Shown piece after piece: positions 8,351-16,428 of a stretch of 48,315 bases of DNA. Each line of letters starts with the position of its first letter. The first letter of the stretch is position 1. Under the pieces are notes generated by a model. It did no database searches and was not told where the DNA came from. It saw nothing but the letters and a program-made list of their open reading frames with translations. A program made the translations under genes and the position numbers. The stretch spans positions 1 to 48,315 of the forward strand of contig JAFLTA010000018.1 of assembly GCA_022510685.1 (NCBI GenBank), given 5' to 3'. Source of the stretch: Lachnospiraceae bacterium. Its GTDB lineage: Bacteria > Bacillota > Clostridia > Lachnospirales > Lachnospiraceae.

Positions 8351-8394
8351 TCAACCGACTTGCTTCTATCCATTTAAAATCAATCGACTTGCTT
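8351..8394. repeat. Pair of 15-bp direct repeats upstream of the GNAT gene
   Basis: TCAACCGACTTGCTT (8351-8365) and TCAATCGACTTGCTT (8380-8394) differ at one base and start 29 bp apart. The first also forms a GCAAGTC-AACC-GACTTGC hairpin with the bases just before it. They lie in the intergenic region between divergent tadA and the acetyltransferase, so they could be an operator; nothing proves it. Confidence 0.4.
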
Positions 8395-8451
8395 TTTCAT
8401 GCATAATCCGATAAGGTAACAATGTATATTATAAAGCAGGAGGAAATTTTC

Positions 8452-9009
8452 ATGCACACAAGTTACCGGACCAAACGATTGGATTTGCGCATTCTAAAAC
8501 CCGGAGATGAGAATACGGTTCTCGATTTTTACCGGCGTAACCGGGATTTTCTGGAGCCGGTAGAACCCACCAGAATAGAAAATTTTTATACTGCTGAATA
8601 TCAAAGAAATAATTTATATTGGGAATACAATGCATTCGTCAAATTCAAATATCTTCGTATGTGGATATTTCTACACGATGAACCGACACCCCTCGGCTGC
8701 ATCTGCTTTAGTGAATTTCAAAAAAGCGTCTTCTGCCGTTGTATGCTTGGCTATAAATTAGACAAGACCGCCTGTCATCACGGCTATATGCTGGAGGCTC
8801 TGGGCTTCCTGCTTCCCATTGTTGCAAAAGAATACAGCGTTCGACGGATTGAAGCCATGGTGATGCCAAACAATATTCCCTCTATCCGTCTTCTGGAGCG
8901 TTTGGGATTTGTAAAAGAAGGTTATCTGCATTCTTTTGCCCAAATCAACGGGTCAATACACGATCATTTGCTTTATACTTACATAACGGACAATGGCATC
9001 AACCAGTAA
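8452..9009 (+). CDS. GNAT N-acetyltransferase (RimJ/RimL-like)
   Basis: A 185-aa acetyl-CoA-dependent N-acetyltransferase, cytoplasmic. It begins TKRLDLRILKPGDENTVLDFYRRN, a typical RimJ/RimL opening. The C-terminal acetyl-CoA region reads GYMLEALGFLLPIV and VRRIEAMVMPNNIPSIRLLERLGFVKEGYL, the hallmark of the family, although the usual RGxG pyrophosphate loop is reduced to CHHGY. Substrates may be ribosomal-protein N-termini or small amines; the sequence does not say. I chose ATG 8452 because AGGAGG lies 8 nt upstream; an upstream ATG (8422) has no good site. Its 3' end overlaps the convergent gene by 31 bp. Confidence 0.85.
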   Translation: MHTSYRTKRLDLRILKPGDENTVLDFYRRNRDFLEPVEPTRIENFYTAEYQRNNLYWEYNAFVKFKYLRMWIFLHDEPTPLGCICFSEFQKSVFCRCMLGYKLDKTACHHGYMLEALGFLLPIVAKEYSVRRIEAMVMPNNIPSIRLLERLGFVKEGYLHSFAQINGSIHDHLLYTYITDNGINQ

Positions 9010-9938
9010 CCGAATGCTCCCCTGCAGTTCTTCGGTCCGCAAATCGCCATAAATTCTGTAAACCCTGCAGAAGCTCCCTGTTCTCTGGCAGTTTCACTGT
9101 ATATACCCGGAACACCAATTGCATACGAAGCTTGTTCCCATTCCATAAAAATCAAATGTCTATAATTAAAATATCCCTGCATCAAAAATGAATTTCCCGA
9201 CAAAGGCCATAGACTCATAGGGAGGCATCCCAAATCCTGTGGTTCAATGCGTACACATTTTCCATGATAATCGGCACCAAAAGGGTGCATTGACGGAAAA
9301 GTCACCAGCATTCTCTTTCCGTAATCCATTTCTTTCCGTTTAAACGGACACCTTTCACACACTGCCTGTTCTTCCAGTTCGGCAACCGATAATTCTCTTT
9401 CCGGGACAAATTGCCCTTGCTCCTGACCGGCAGCTGTCTCCTCTGTTGCCGGGTCATGCCTCTCATCGTCCATGTCTGCCGCAGAAGTTTCCTCCTCTTG
9501 CCTGGGAAACTCCTCCGTATTTTCTGAGGACTCCGTCAGCACATGTTCCTCGCTCCACCACGTCAGTCTTCCCACATAGATATTCTGTAATTTCCATGTA
9601 GATGCAAAGTAAAGAACACCTGACACAAATAAGAAAATGCCGTCCATTTCATCAAGGGTCCAACCTTTTTCCAGTAGATTGTCCACCCGGCTCTCTACCC
9701 GACATACTAAACCGCCTTTTCCTTCCTGCATTTCACCAATTCTAAACAATTGAATCCCTGTACTTTCCTGTTTAAAAAAAGTTGCTATCGGCGGTTTTCC
9801 CAAGTTCCGTCCCCGCATCTGTATCTGTACTCGACAACGCTCTCCCCGCTGTTCCAGGCGAACATAGCCTACATTTGCTCCTTTCTGCCCATTGTTGTAT
9901 TCATATAAATAACAAATCATGCGTTGATACTGGTTCAT
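8979..9938 (-). CDS. Unrecognised conserved-looking protein (DUF6128-like?)
   Basis: A 319-aa protein without signal peptide or membrane segment. The N-terminal about 120 residues look like a beta-rich domain (YLYEYNNGQKGANVGYVRLE, then VQIQMRGR). A Glu/Thr/Asp-rich disordered linker follows (about 130-185), then a Cys-containing segment (VCERCPFKRKEMDYGKRM) and a C-terminal domain rich in aromatic residues (GNSFLMQGYFNYRHLIFMEW). The layout recalls a Lachnospiraceae family annotated DUF6128, but that is from memory. Function unknown. It starts with ATG 9938 after a GGAGGTAG-like site and is convergent with the acetyltransferase. Confidence 0.75.
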   Translation of the reverse strand: MNQYQRMICYLYEYNNGQKGANVGYVRLEQRGERCRVQIQMRGRNLGKPPIATFFKQESTGIQLFRIGEMQEGKGGLVCRVESRVDNLLEKGWTLDEMDGIFLFVSGVLYFASTWKLQNIYVGRLTWWSEEHVLTESSENTEEFPRQEEETSAADMDDERHDPATEETAAGQEQGQFVPERELSVAELEEQAVCERCPFKRKEMDYGKRMLVTFPSMHPFGADYHGKCVRIEPQDLGCLPMSLWPLSGNSFLMQGYFNYRHLIFMEWEQASYAIGVPGIYSETAREQGASAGFTEFMAICGPKNCRGAFGYWLMPLSVM

Positions 9939-10063
9939 GTCCTACCTCCTGTTCTCCTAATCTGTAACCACTACACTATATGTAAGGATATGATTATTTA
10001 GAACAAGCCCGGGATTCCGATTTACGATCCGGATAATCCCCATCATGCCATCCTATATACCGG

Positions 10064-10092
10064 TAGACATTTTTTCTTTACGCTGTTATAAT
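10064..10092 (+). promoter_or_regulatory. SigA promoter of the mrp gene
   Basis: TAGACA (10064-10069), a 17-bp spacer and TATAAT (10087-10092), with the predicted start near 10099 and a leader of about 50 nt. Confidence 0.75.
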
Positions 10093-10150
10093 TCCTTTGA
10101 AATGTATATACTACTGTTTAATGAATCTTTATAGAAAAGAGGTTAAATTT

Positions 10151-10978
10151 ATGAGTGAAAGTTGTAATCAAGATTGTTCCAGCTGCAGTAAATCATGTGC
10201 ATCCAGAGAGCCGGGAAGTTTATTGGAAAAACCCCATGCACAAAGCCGAATCGGAAAAGTAATCGGTGTAGTCAGTGGCAAAGGCGGTGTGGGAAAATCA
10301 ATGATTTCCTCCATGCTTGCAGTTAATTTTCAAAAGAAAGGCTACCGCACTGCAATTATGGATGCTGATATTACCGGTCCTTCCATCCCTAAAGTATTTG
10401 GCGTCACAGAAAAAGCCACCGGTGACGAAAATGCAATTTATCCGGTGGTTACAAAATCCGGTATTCAAATCATGTCGGTAAATCTTTTGTTAGAAAAAGA
10501 CACCGATCCGGTCATTTGGCGCGGTCCGGTCATTGCCGGAACGGTGAAACAATTTTGGCAGGACGTGGTCTGGGATAATGTAGACTATATGTTTGTAGAT
10601 ATGCCCCCGGGAACCGGTGACGTTCCTCTCACCGTCTTTCAATCGATTCCCATAGACGGTATTGTCATTGTCACTTCTCCTCAGGAACTCGTATCCATGA
10701 TTGTGGGAAAAGCCGTGAAAATGGCGCAGATGATGAACGTTCCCATTGTGGGTATTATTGAAAATATGAGTTATGCCGAATGTCCCGATTGCGGCAAGCC
10801 CATAAAGATTTTCGGCGAAAGCCATATTAAGGAAGTGGCAGTTAAATATCATCTGCCGGTATTGGGTCAAATCCCCATCACCCCTTCCATTTCAGGTGCC
10901 AGTGATGCAGGCAACGTAGAAGAACTGGATGGAGATTGGTTTGCCGTGACAGTGAGTGCTATTGAAGCGATGCCTTGA
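10151..10978 (+). CDS. Mrp/NBP35 family Fe-S cluster carrier ATPase
   Basis: A 275-aa P-loop ATPase that holds and transfers iron-sulfur clusters in the cytoplasm. Walker A (deviant, SIMIBI type) is SGKGGVGKS at about 42-50. DADITGPSIPK, VDMPPGTGDVPLT and a C-terminal CPDCGK (cluster-binding CxxC) follow. The N-terminus holds additional Cys residues (CNQDCSSCSKSC), as in NBP35-type proteins. The first in-frame ATG lies further upstream; I prefer ATG 10151 with AAGAGG before it, since it gives the short Cys-rich N-terminus. The 3' end overlaps the convergent MYG1-like gene by 20 bp. A hydrogenase elsewhere in the window is a potential client. Confidence 0.93.
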   Translation: MSESCNQDCSSCSKSCASREPGSLLEKPHAQSRIGKVIGVVSGKGGVGKSMISSMLAVNFQKKGYRTAIMDADITGPSIPKVFGVTEKATGDENAIYPVVTKSGIQIMSVNLLLEKDTDPVIWRGPVIAGTVKQFWQDVVWDNVDYMFVDMPPGTGDVPLTVFQSIPIDGIVIVTSPQELVSMIVGKAVKMAQMMNVPIVGIIENMSYAECPDCGKPIKIFGESHIKEVAVKYHLPVLGQIPITPSISGASDAGNVEELDGDWFAVTVSAIEAMP

Positions 10979-11813
10979 GAGCTTTCTTTCCTGCAAGAAT
11001 CGCATCCTCTTTTGTCTCTGCTGCCGCCATAAATCCGCTGGCGTGACAGAAACGCAGCGTAGCGATTCCACTGATTTCCGGTAGCTCCGATGCATCTTTT
11101 CCACGCCACTCCTCCGGGAGCGCACAAACCAGTTCATTGCTTCCCGGTTGCACCGGCACCCCCTGCACGCTGTAGCCTCCACGATTTGACGGATAAACCA
11201 CCAATTGATAACCGCTGCCGACAACTATATTTTTCCACGGAACATATGCCGGCAAAACCAGTATCTTTCCGTCACACTCCTGCATTGCTTGTCTCACCAG
11301 GCTTTCTGCACGTTTTATTCCTGCAATCGACTCAAAATGATTTTGTAAAATCTGTTTTCCGAAATCTACTGCCCTCTGAAAACATTCGTCATAACTTTCT
11401 TCAGAATCCCATACAGGATTAAATTCGTCAATCACATCTGCAAGCACATTGGGACATCCGGTATTGTCGGATTCATCTAAAGACTGTACAAAACTTTCAT
11501 CAAAACGTTTTGCTTCTTCTTCACCCACACAGTCCGGTGCATATTCCCGCCATAACAGACCAAATGCGGCATAGGGACAACCGTTACTACGGATTTCCCT
11601 ATCCTCCTGATGATGGTCGAAACGTCCTCTGCCAATATCATATACAACCCCGCTAAAAGATGGCGGTACTTCAAATCCACGGGTAATCTTTATGTCCGGA
11701 TTGAGCAGACGAAGAAATGCTGTGGCAAACACATCATCTGCATGAAACTTTCCGCCATGGGTAAATCCTTCGTCCGGCACAGATACCTTTCCGGCAAACC
11801 ATTTTTCTCCCAT
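10959..11813 (-). CDS. MYG1 family protein (UPF0160, DHH-like hydrolase/exonuclease)
   Basis: A 284-aa cytoplasmic protein of the MYG1 family, which has a DHH-phosphoesterase-like fold; the eukaryotic member is reported as a 3'-5' RNA exonuclease. Family hallmarks are THGGKFHADDVFATAFLRLL near residue 18, YDIGRGRFDHHQ near 63, GLLWREY near 86, and DESDNTGCPN near 113. Metal-binding His and Asp residues of these motifs are present, so it should be active. It ends inside the 3' end of mrp and starts 18 nt after the icd stop on the same strand, so it may be cotranscribed with icd. Confidence 0.88.
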   Translation of the reverse strand: MGEKWFAGKVSVPDEGFTHGGKFHADDVFATAFLRLLNPDIKITRGFEVPPSFSGVVYDIGRGRFDHHQEDREIRSNGCPYAAFGLLWREYAPDCVGEEEAKRFDESFVQSLDESDNTGCPNVLADVIDEFNPVWDSEESYDECFQRAVDFGKQILQNHFESIAGIKRAESLVRQAMQECDGKILVLPAYVPWKNIVVGSGYQLVVYPSNRGGYSVQGVPVQPGSNELVCALPEEWRGKDASELPEISGIATLRFCHASGFMAAAETKEDAILAGKKALKASLQ

Positions 11814-11831
11814 TATGTACTAAACTCCTCC

Positions 11832-13040
11832 CTATAGAGCTGCTTCCAATGTTTCTCGGATTGCTTTAATGAAATTCTGGCTGTTAAGCACTGTAACATC
11901 CTGCATATCACAAATAAGAGCCAGATCCTTGGTCATTTTACCGGATTCCAAAGTATCCAGCGTTGCTTTTTCTAATTTATCGGCAAACTCCTGCAGCTCT
12001 TTGTTGCCATCCAACTCACCACGCTTACGCAATGCACCTGTCCATGCAAAAATAGTCGCAACCGAGTTTGTGGAAGTCTCCTCTCCATTTAGATGCTTAT
12101 AATAATGTCTCTGTACGGTTCCATGAGCTGCCTCATACTCGTATACTCCCGTTGGGGATACCAGTACGGATGTCATCATCGCCAGAGAACCACATGCAGA
12201 GGAAACCATGTCACTCATCACATCACCATCATAGTTTTTGCAAGCCCATATAAATCCACCTTTTGCCTTCATGACACGAGCTACCGCATCATCAATCAAA
12301 GTGTAGAAATACTCAATGCCCGCTGCATCAAATTTATCTTTATATTCCTTATCATATATATCCTGAAAAATATCCTTGAAATTATGGTCATATATTTTGG
12401 AAATGGTATCTTTTGTAGCAAACCACAAATCCTGTTTGGTATCCAGAGCATAATTAAAACAGGCTCTCGCAAAACTTTCAATGGATTTATCCTTATTATG
12501 GATACCCTGAATAATGCCCGGTCCGTCAAAATCCATAATCGTCTGGCGCATTTCCTTGCCGTCCTCTCCGGTAAACACTAACTCTGCTTTGCCGGCACCC
12601 GGCACCTTAAACTCTGTATTTTTATAAACATCACCATAGGCATGTCTTGCCAGTGTGATTGGTTTTTCCCAGTTTTTTACACAAGGTGAAATCCCTTTTA
12701 CCTGAATCGGAGCGCGAAAAACCGTTCCGTCCAAAGCCGCACGAATCGTTCCGTTAGGGGATTTCCACATTTCTTTTAAATCATACTCGGTCATACGGGC
12801 TGCATTTGGGGTAATCGTGGCACACTTAACAGCGACTCCGTATTTTTTTGTAGCCTCGGCAGAGTCCATTGTCACCTGGTCATTCGTCTCATTGCGGTAC
12901 TCCAATCCCAAGTCATAATATTCTGTCTTCAAATCCACAAACGGAAGCAATAACTCATCTTTAATCATCTGCCATAAAATGCGGGTCATCTCATCTCCGT
13001 CCATCTCCACCAAAGGGGTTGTCATTTTAATTTTGTCCAT
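11832..13040 (-). CDS. icd: NADP-dependent isocitrate dehydrogenase
   Basis: A 402-aa homodimeric isocitrate dehydrogenase of the eukaryote-like subfamily (about 400 aa). It opens [19 protein letters not shown], contains [16 protein letters not shown] (isocitrate binding), [19 protein letters not shown] (metal-binding Asp residues) and [12 protein letters not shown] near the C-terminus (cofactor site). It converts isocitrate to 2-oxoglutarate with NADPH formation, and in fermentative Clostridia mainly supplies glutamate synthesis. The ATG follows AAGGAGG. It is the first gene before the MYG1-like gene and has its own SigA promoter. Confidence 0.95.
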   Translation of the reverse strand: MDKIKMTTPLVEMDGDEMTRILWQMIKDELLLPFVDLKTEYYDLGLEYRNETNDQVTMDSAEATKKYGVAVKCATITPNAARMTEYDLKEMWKSPNGTIRAALDGTVFRAPIQVKGISPCVKNWEKPITLARHAYGDVYKNTEFKVPGAGKAELVFTGEDGKEMRQTIMDFDGPGIIQGIHNKDKSIESFARACFNYALDTKQDLWFATKDTISKIYDHNFKDIFQDIYDKEYKDKFDAAGIEYFYTLIDDAVARVMKAKGGFIWACKNYDGDVMSDMVSSACGSLAMMTSVLVSPTGVYEYEAAHGTVQRHYYKHLNGEETSTNSVATIFAWTGALRKRGELDGNKELQEFADKLEKATLDTLESGKMTKDLALICDMQDVTVLNSQNFIKAIRETLEAAL

Positions 13041-13090
13041 CTTGTTGTCCTCCTTTTCAATGCTTTGCCTATGTATCGTTACACTGGTAT

Positions 13091-13119
13091 ATCATAGCAT
13101 AAATTAACCTGTTTGTGAA
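13091..13119 (-). promoter_or_regulatory. SigA promoter of icd
   Basis: TTCACA (13119-13114), a 17-bp spacer and TATGAT (13096-13091) on the minus strand, about 50 nt before the icd start. Confidence 0.7.
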
Positions 13120-13240
13120 ATTTTTTCTGCAATGGGATATGGCACAGAATAATCTTTCGGCTCCGGGACATTATGCAACGAACAGAGTCAGATATTATAA
13201 AAGTGCTTAAATCCAACAAAATATTTTATATACATATGTA

Positions 13241-13269
13241 TTGACAAATATCTTTTTGCGTGTTATCAT
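13241..13269 (+). promoter_or_regulatory. SigA promoter of the BIG2-repeat protein gene
   Basis: A perfect TTGACA (13241-13246), a 17-bp spacer and TATCAT (13264-13269). The predicted start is near 13276, leaving an unusually long leader of about 205 nt. Confidence 0.75.
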
Positions 13270-13275
13270 ATGAGC

Positions 13276-13481
13276 ACTAATATAATTTCGGTGCAGATTC
13301 CTTGCTGCACCAAAATACAATGAAAGTCTGCTATATTCTCATTTCGTCTGTAATTATCTATTTGTGCCGGTCTGACGAATGGTAATAGTCCATAGTATGA
13401 TTTTTATCCATTTTATCAGGATGTAAAATTCGTATACAAAGCAGATTTCAGGTCGTTCTGTTTTTCAAAAGGAGGTATTTT
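13276..13481 (+). other. Long structured 5' leader
   Basis: Contains a perfect GGTGCAG-N8-CTGCACC hairpin close to the predicted 5' end, a second possible pairing of CATTTCGTC with GACGAATG, and an AAAGGAGG site just before the ATG. I do not recognise a known riboswitch class. Confidence 0.4.
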
Positions 13482-14498
13482 ATGAAGACAAAAAAATTAC
13501 GCATTTCAAAGATTCTGTGTTCCCTGTTTTCGGCAGTCGCGTTACTATTGTGCAGTATTGTTCCCCCTAACACACAAACCGCACAGGCATCCGCACCGCT
13601 CATCATTTTATCCTGCTACCGTTCCACTCTGAACATCGGACAGGAATTACAGTTAGTCGCTGTGACTTCTGACTGGAGTTTTCCCAGCTTTTCCAGCTCT
13701 GCTTCTGCCATTGCATCTGTAGATGCATACGGAAAAATCAAAGCCAAAAAAGCCGGCACATGTAAAATCAAAGCAAAATCCGGCAAAAGTGAAGCGTACT
13801 GTGAGATAACCGTCCGAAAAACTACCATCACTTTAAATAGCAGCAGTGTATCCTTAGAAAAAAACGAAACCTTTTCTTTGAAAGCAACCACTTCAAACGG
13901 AAGCACCCCGGTTTTTCGCTGTAACAAAAAAAGTGTTGCCCTGGTAGAGGAGACAGGCAAAATCACCGCCATCAAACCGGGAGAAGCCGTTATCACGGTA
14001 AAAGCAGATCAGACAGAAGTATACTGCCGTATCACAGTGAAAAAACCTACCATCACATTAAACAAGACCACGGCTACTTTATATCGAAATCAGTCTGTGG
14101 CATTATCTGCTAAGATTTCCAACAGCACTTCTCCGGTATGGTCCAGCAGCGCAAAAAAAGTTGCAACCGTATCGGAAAAAGGCGTTGTCACTGCGCAGAA
14201 ACATGGAAAAGCCACCATTACCGTAAAAGCGGACGGTGTTTCCAAAAAATGTACTGTCACCGTAAAATCTCCCAAAATTACCCTTAGCGCAAAGAATGTA
14301 ACTTTAAGCCCCGGCAAAAAGAAAACCATTACTGCTACAGTATCTTCCGGCAATACCCCTGTCTGGAGCAGCAGTAAGTCTGCTGTCGCCAGTGTAAATC
14401 AAAAAGGAGTGATCACTGCACACAAAAAAGGCACCGCCACCATTAAAGCAAAAGAGGACGGTACCATTGTCAGTTGCAAAGTCAAAGTGACAAATTAA
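13482..14498 (+). CDS. Secreted protein made of four BIG2 (Ig-like) repeats
   Basis: A 338-aa protein with a signal peptide (about residues 1-38, ending TAQASA). The rest consists of four tandem Ig-like group 2 repeats of about 75 residues, starting near APLIILS, TTITLNS, PTITLNK and PKITLSA. Each contains the W/F-S-S-S-x-x-x-(V/I)-A-x-V strand and a closing KG-x-ATI-x-(V/A)-KA-(D/E)-G strand. There is no LPXTG, no SH3 or cell-wall-binding domain and no enzyme domain, so it should be released or held by partners. A strong AAAGGAGG site precedes ATG 13482. BIG2 domains generally support cell-surface adhesion; its partner is unknown. Confidence 0.88.
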   Translation: MKTKKLRISKILCSLFSAVALLLCSIVPPNTQTAQASAPLIILSCYRSTLNIGQELQLVAVTSDWSFPSFSSSASAIASVDAYGKIKAKKAGTCKIKAKSGKSEAYCEITVRKTTITLNSSSVSLEKNETFSLKATTSNGSTPVFRCNKKSVALVEETGKITAIKPGEAVITVKADQTEVYCRITVKKPTITLNKTTATLYRNQSVALSAKISNSTSPVWSSSAKKVATVSEKGVVTAQKHGKATITVKADGVSKKCTVTVKSPKITLSAKNVTLSPGKKKTITATVSSGNTPVWSSSKSAVASVNQKGVITAHKKGTATIKAKEDGTIVSCKVKVTN

Positions 14499-14506
14499 CT
14501 GCCTAA

Positions 14507-14524
14507 CATGCTGGCGCTAATCTG
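14507..14524 (+). repeat. Short dispersed repeat, copy 1
   Basis: CATGCTGGCGCTAATCTG. Similar 18-mers occur at 15486-15503, 17581-17598 and (diverged) 39166-39183, all intergenic and in the same orientation. The downstream CTGAGCCCTGTTT is also shared with the 39 kb copy. Confidence 0.45.
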
Positions 14525-14538
14525 AGCCCTGTTTCTAA

Positions 14539-15084
14539 CTACGGGTTTCTCTGCGGACAACCGGAACAAGTTGCGCACCCACCTTCACTACGATCATCAG
14601 ACATATGCTCATAAAAAGAAGAAACACTGCAAATCGCCTGGGCAGATATCCCCTCACCGCTTCCCGTAAATCCCAATCCCTCCTCTGTGGTTGCCTTCAC
14701 ATTAATCTGGTCCACGGAAAGTCCCAAGGTATCCGCAATATTGTGACGCATACGGTCGATATAATCTCGCATTTTCGGTTGCTCCGCAATAATTGTCGCA
14801 TCAATATTTTCTATGATAAAGCAGGAGTCTTCCAGCAACGCGCCTACACGTTCCAGCAATTTCAGACTGGATGCCCCCTTATATGCGGCATCTGTATCCG
14901 GAAAATGTTTTCCTATATCTCCCAGCGCTGCCGCTCCCAACAACGCATCCATAATGGCATGTAACAGCACATCTGCATCCGAATGTCCCAATAGTCCTTT
15001 TTCATAAGGAATTTCCACGCCGCCCAGGATTAACGCACGGTTTTCTACCAGACGGTGTACATCATATCCCATTCCAACACGCAT
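14539..15084 (-). CDS. ispF: 2-C-methyl-D-erythritol 2,4-cyclodiphosphate synthase with a Cys-rich C-terminal tail
   Basis: A 181-aa enzyme of the MEP isoprenoid pathway. It forms the cyclic diphosphate from the product of IspE, whose gene is also in this window (38275-39153). Metal ligands are in GMGYDVHRL (Asp and His) and [33 protein letters not shown]; the C-terminal [21 protein letters not shown] motif is intact. The usual length is about 157 aa; this one carries about 23 extra residues ending [15 protein letters not shown] with three Cys. ATG 15084 is chosen because GGAGG lies 7 nt upstream. It is downstream of the tRNA-Val/Met pair but separated by a terminator. Confidence 0.93.
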   Translation of the reverse strand: MRVGMGYDVHRLVENRALILGGVEIPYEKGLLGHSDADVLLHAIMDALLGAAALGDIGKHFPDTDAAYKGASSLKLLERVGALLEDSCFIIENIDATIIAEQPKMRDYIDRMRHNIADTLGLSVDQINVKATTEEGLGFTGSGEGISAQAICSVSSFYEHMSDDRSEGGCATCSGCPQRNP

Positions 15085-15123
15085 AATCAGCCTCCATCCT
15101 TCTCTCATCTTTTTTATAGATAG

Positions 15124-15163
15124 GAAAAAAGTCCTGAAACATTATTTATGCTTCAGGACTTTT
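15124..15163 (-). terminator. Terminator of the tRNA operon
   Basis: AAAAGTCCTGAA (ending 15138) pairs with TTCAGGACTTTT (15152-15163), and the minus strand continues into TTTTTTCC. It lies 3' of tRNA-Met and just before ispF. Confidence 0.85.
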
Positions 15164-15165
15164 CA

Positions 15166-15239
15166 TAGCGGAAAAGGGATTTGAACCCCTGACACCACGG
15201 GTATGAACCGTGTGCTCTTGCCAACTGAGCTATTCCGCC
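15166..15239 (-). tRNA. tRNA-Met (CAT)
   Basis: 74 nt without an encoded CCA. The acceptor stem GGCGGAA pairs with TTCCGCT (one G-U). The anticodon loop is TTCATAC, giving CAT, and the T-arm reads AGGGGTTCAAATCCCTT. It looks like the elongator type, since it has a G-U rather than the C-A mismatch of initiators at the acceptor end. It is the second of two tRNAs. Confidence 0.93.
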
Positions 15240-15282
15240 ACATTGTTACTGATGTACCATAGCCAAGCTATGTATCAGTAAA

Positions 15283-15355
15283 TGGGACCTACAGGGCTCG
15301 AACCTGTGACCCTCTGCTTGTAAGGCAGATGCTCTCCCAGCTGAGCTAAGATCCC
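15283..15355 (-). tRNA. tRNA-Val (TAC)
   Basis: 73 nt. The acceptor starts GGGATCT and ends AGGTCCC-A. The anticodon stem-loop is CTGCC-TTACAA-GCAG with anticodon TAC, and the T-arm is ACAGGTTCGAGCCCTGT. First gene of the tRNA-Val/tRNA-Met unit. Confidence 0.93.
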
Positions 15356-15378
15356 GTATCATTTCAAGCGACTTGTAT

Positions 15379-15407
15379 AATATAGCAAACCTTTTTTCTT
15401 ATGTCAA
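15379..15407 (-). promoter_or_regulatory. SigA promoter of the tRNA-Val/Met operon
   Basis: A perfect TTGACA (15407-15402), a 17-bp spacer and TATATT (15384-15379) on the minus strand. Transcription should start about 17 nt before tRNA-Val. Confidence 0.85.
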
Positions 15408-15427
15408 GCATTTTGCATAAAAATTCT

Positions 15428-15456
15428 TTGAATTTTCCTAACTTTTCTTATATAAT
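15428..15456 (+). promoter_or_regulatory. SigA promoter of the VanZ-like gene
   Basis: TTGAAT (15428-15433), a 17-bp spacer and a perfect TATAAT (15451-15456). It is divergent from the tRNA promoter. Confidence 0.8.
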
Positions 15457-15465
15457 AGAGAAAGA

Positions 15466-15515
15466 GTTTCGCTGGCGAAACTTAGCACGATGGCGCTATT
15501 CCGATAGTTCCATCA
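15466..15515 (+). repeat. Structured leader of the VanZ-like gene with dispersed-repeat copy 2
   Basis: At the predicted 5' end is a perfect GTTTCGC-TG-GCGAAAC hairpin. Then comes the repeat CACGATGGCGCTATTCCG (15486-15503), whose bases fold as GATGG-CG-CTAT-TCCG-ATAG-TT-CCATC. The ribosome binding site follows 20 nt later. Confidence 0.5.
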
Positions 15516-15546
15516 GACTAAAAAAATTTGAGGAACGGAGGATATC

Positions 15547-16419
15547 ATGAACGCACGCACAGTAAACATAAGCAGCCTAGTCATTTTACTTGCTTTGCTA
15601 TCACTCATCTGCGAAGGCTTTCTATATTATTTTTTGCCACTACAAGCACTAACAGTAGTATTTGCAGTTATGGTTTCTCTCATACTATCGCATTTCTTTT
15701 TGGAAACTTCCCTGAGTTATGCTTATAATGCGGTATATGCTGCTTTTATGACGATAGGTACTTTTATATTTTCGGTCATTGTATATTACATACAGCCAAA
15801 CCAGTGGCTGCAATATGATTTCATACTGGTATTTATTGTGCTGGCAAACTGGCTGACTCCATTTCTCTACTGTACCTTCCGGGATTTGCACGATATATCG
15901 CCACGCTTTAGCGGCTATAATAAATTTTTTCGCCAGATGAGTATTTTATTGCTATTGTGCTATATCTTTGCTCTGGCTAAACAATACTATTTAACTCCGA
16001 TTGTCCCTCCGTATCAGGAAGGCTCTTTCGGCGCGCAAAACTTTGTGCCTTTCATGGCAACCGGCTCTTATTTGGAAGAAGCTCTGCGCAAAAACACAAC
16101 TTTGTTTCCTTTGTTCTGCTATATTTTGGAAATGATTTTTCTATATATTCCTTTTGGATATTACGTGAGTGCGTATATGAAAAAAATATTCTTCCCGGTA
16201 AGACTGTTCCTGTATCTGGCATACCCTGCCATAATGGAAATGTCACAGTACATCTTTGGTCGGGGACGGGCTCATATTGATGATTATACATTGGCACTGT
16301 TCGGAATCTTAATCGGTTCTTTGATTTTCCATGCCACATGCGGCATTTTCCGCATGGTAGCCGACAGGGAATTTCTATCTCCGCGCAACACATTGAATCT
16401 CAGTCGATTTCTGAAGTGA
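15547..16419 (+). CDS. VanZ family membrane protein
   Basis: A 290-aa integral membrane protein with about seven hydrophobic segments. The C-terminal half matches the VanZ fold: NFVPFMATGSYLEEAL, an IPFGYYVSAYMKK loop, then LYLAYPAIMEMSQYIFGRGRAHIDDYTLALFGILIG, in which the E-x-x-Q and the D-D residues are typical. VanZ-like proteins give low-level teicoplanin resistance in enterococci; in gut Clostridia they are common and their role is unsettled. The start ATG follows ACGGAGG. It is convergent with the AI-2E-type gene, 9 nt away, with no obvious terminator between. Confidence 0.85.
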   Translation: MNARTVNISSLVILLALLSLICEGFLYYFLPLQALTVVFAVMVSLILSHFFLETSLSYAYNAVYAAFMTIGTFIFSVIVYYIQPNQWLQYDFILVFIVLANWLTPFLYCTFRDLHDISPRFSGYNKFFRQMSILLLLCYIFALAKQYYLTPIVPPYQEGSFGAQNFVPFMATGSYLEEALRKNTTLFPLFCYILEMIFLYIPFGYYVSAYMKKIFFPVRLFLYLAYPAIMEMSQYIFGRGRAHIDDYTLALFGILIGSLIFHATCGIFRMVADREFLSPRNTLNLSRFLK

Positions 16420-16428
16420 TTCGATATA

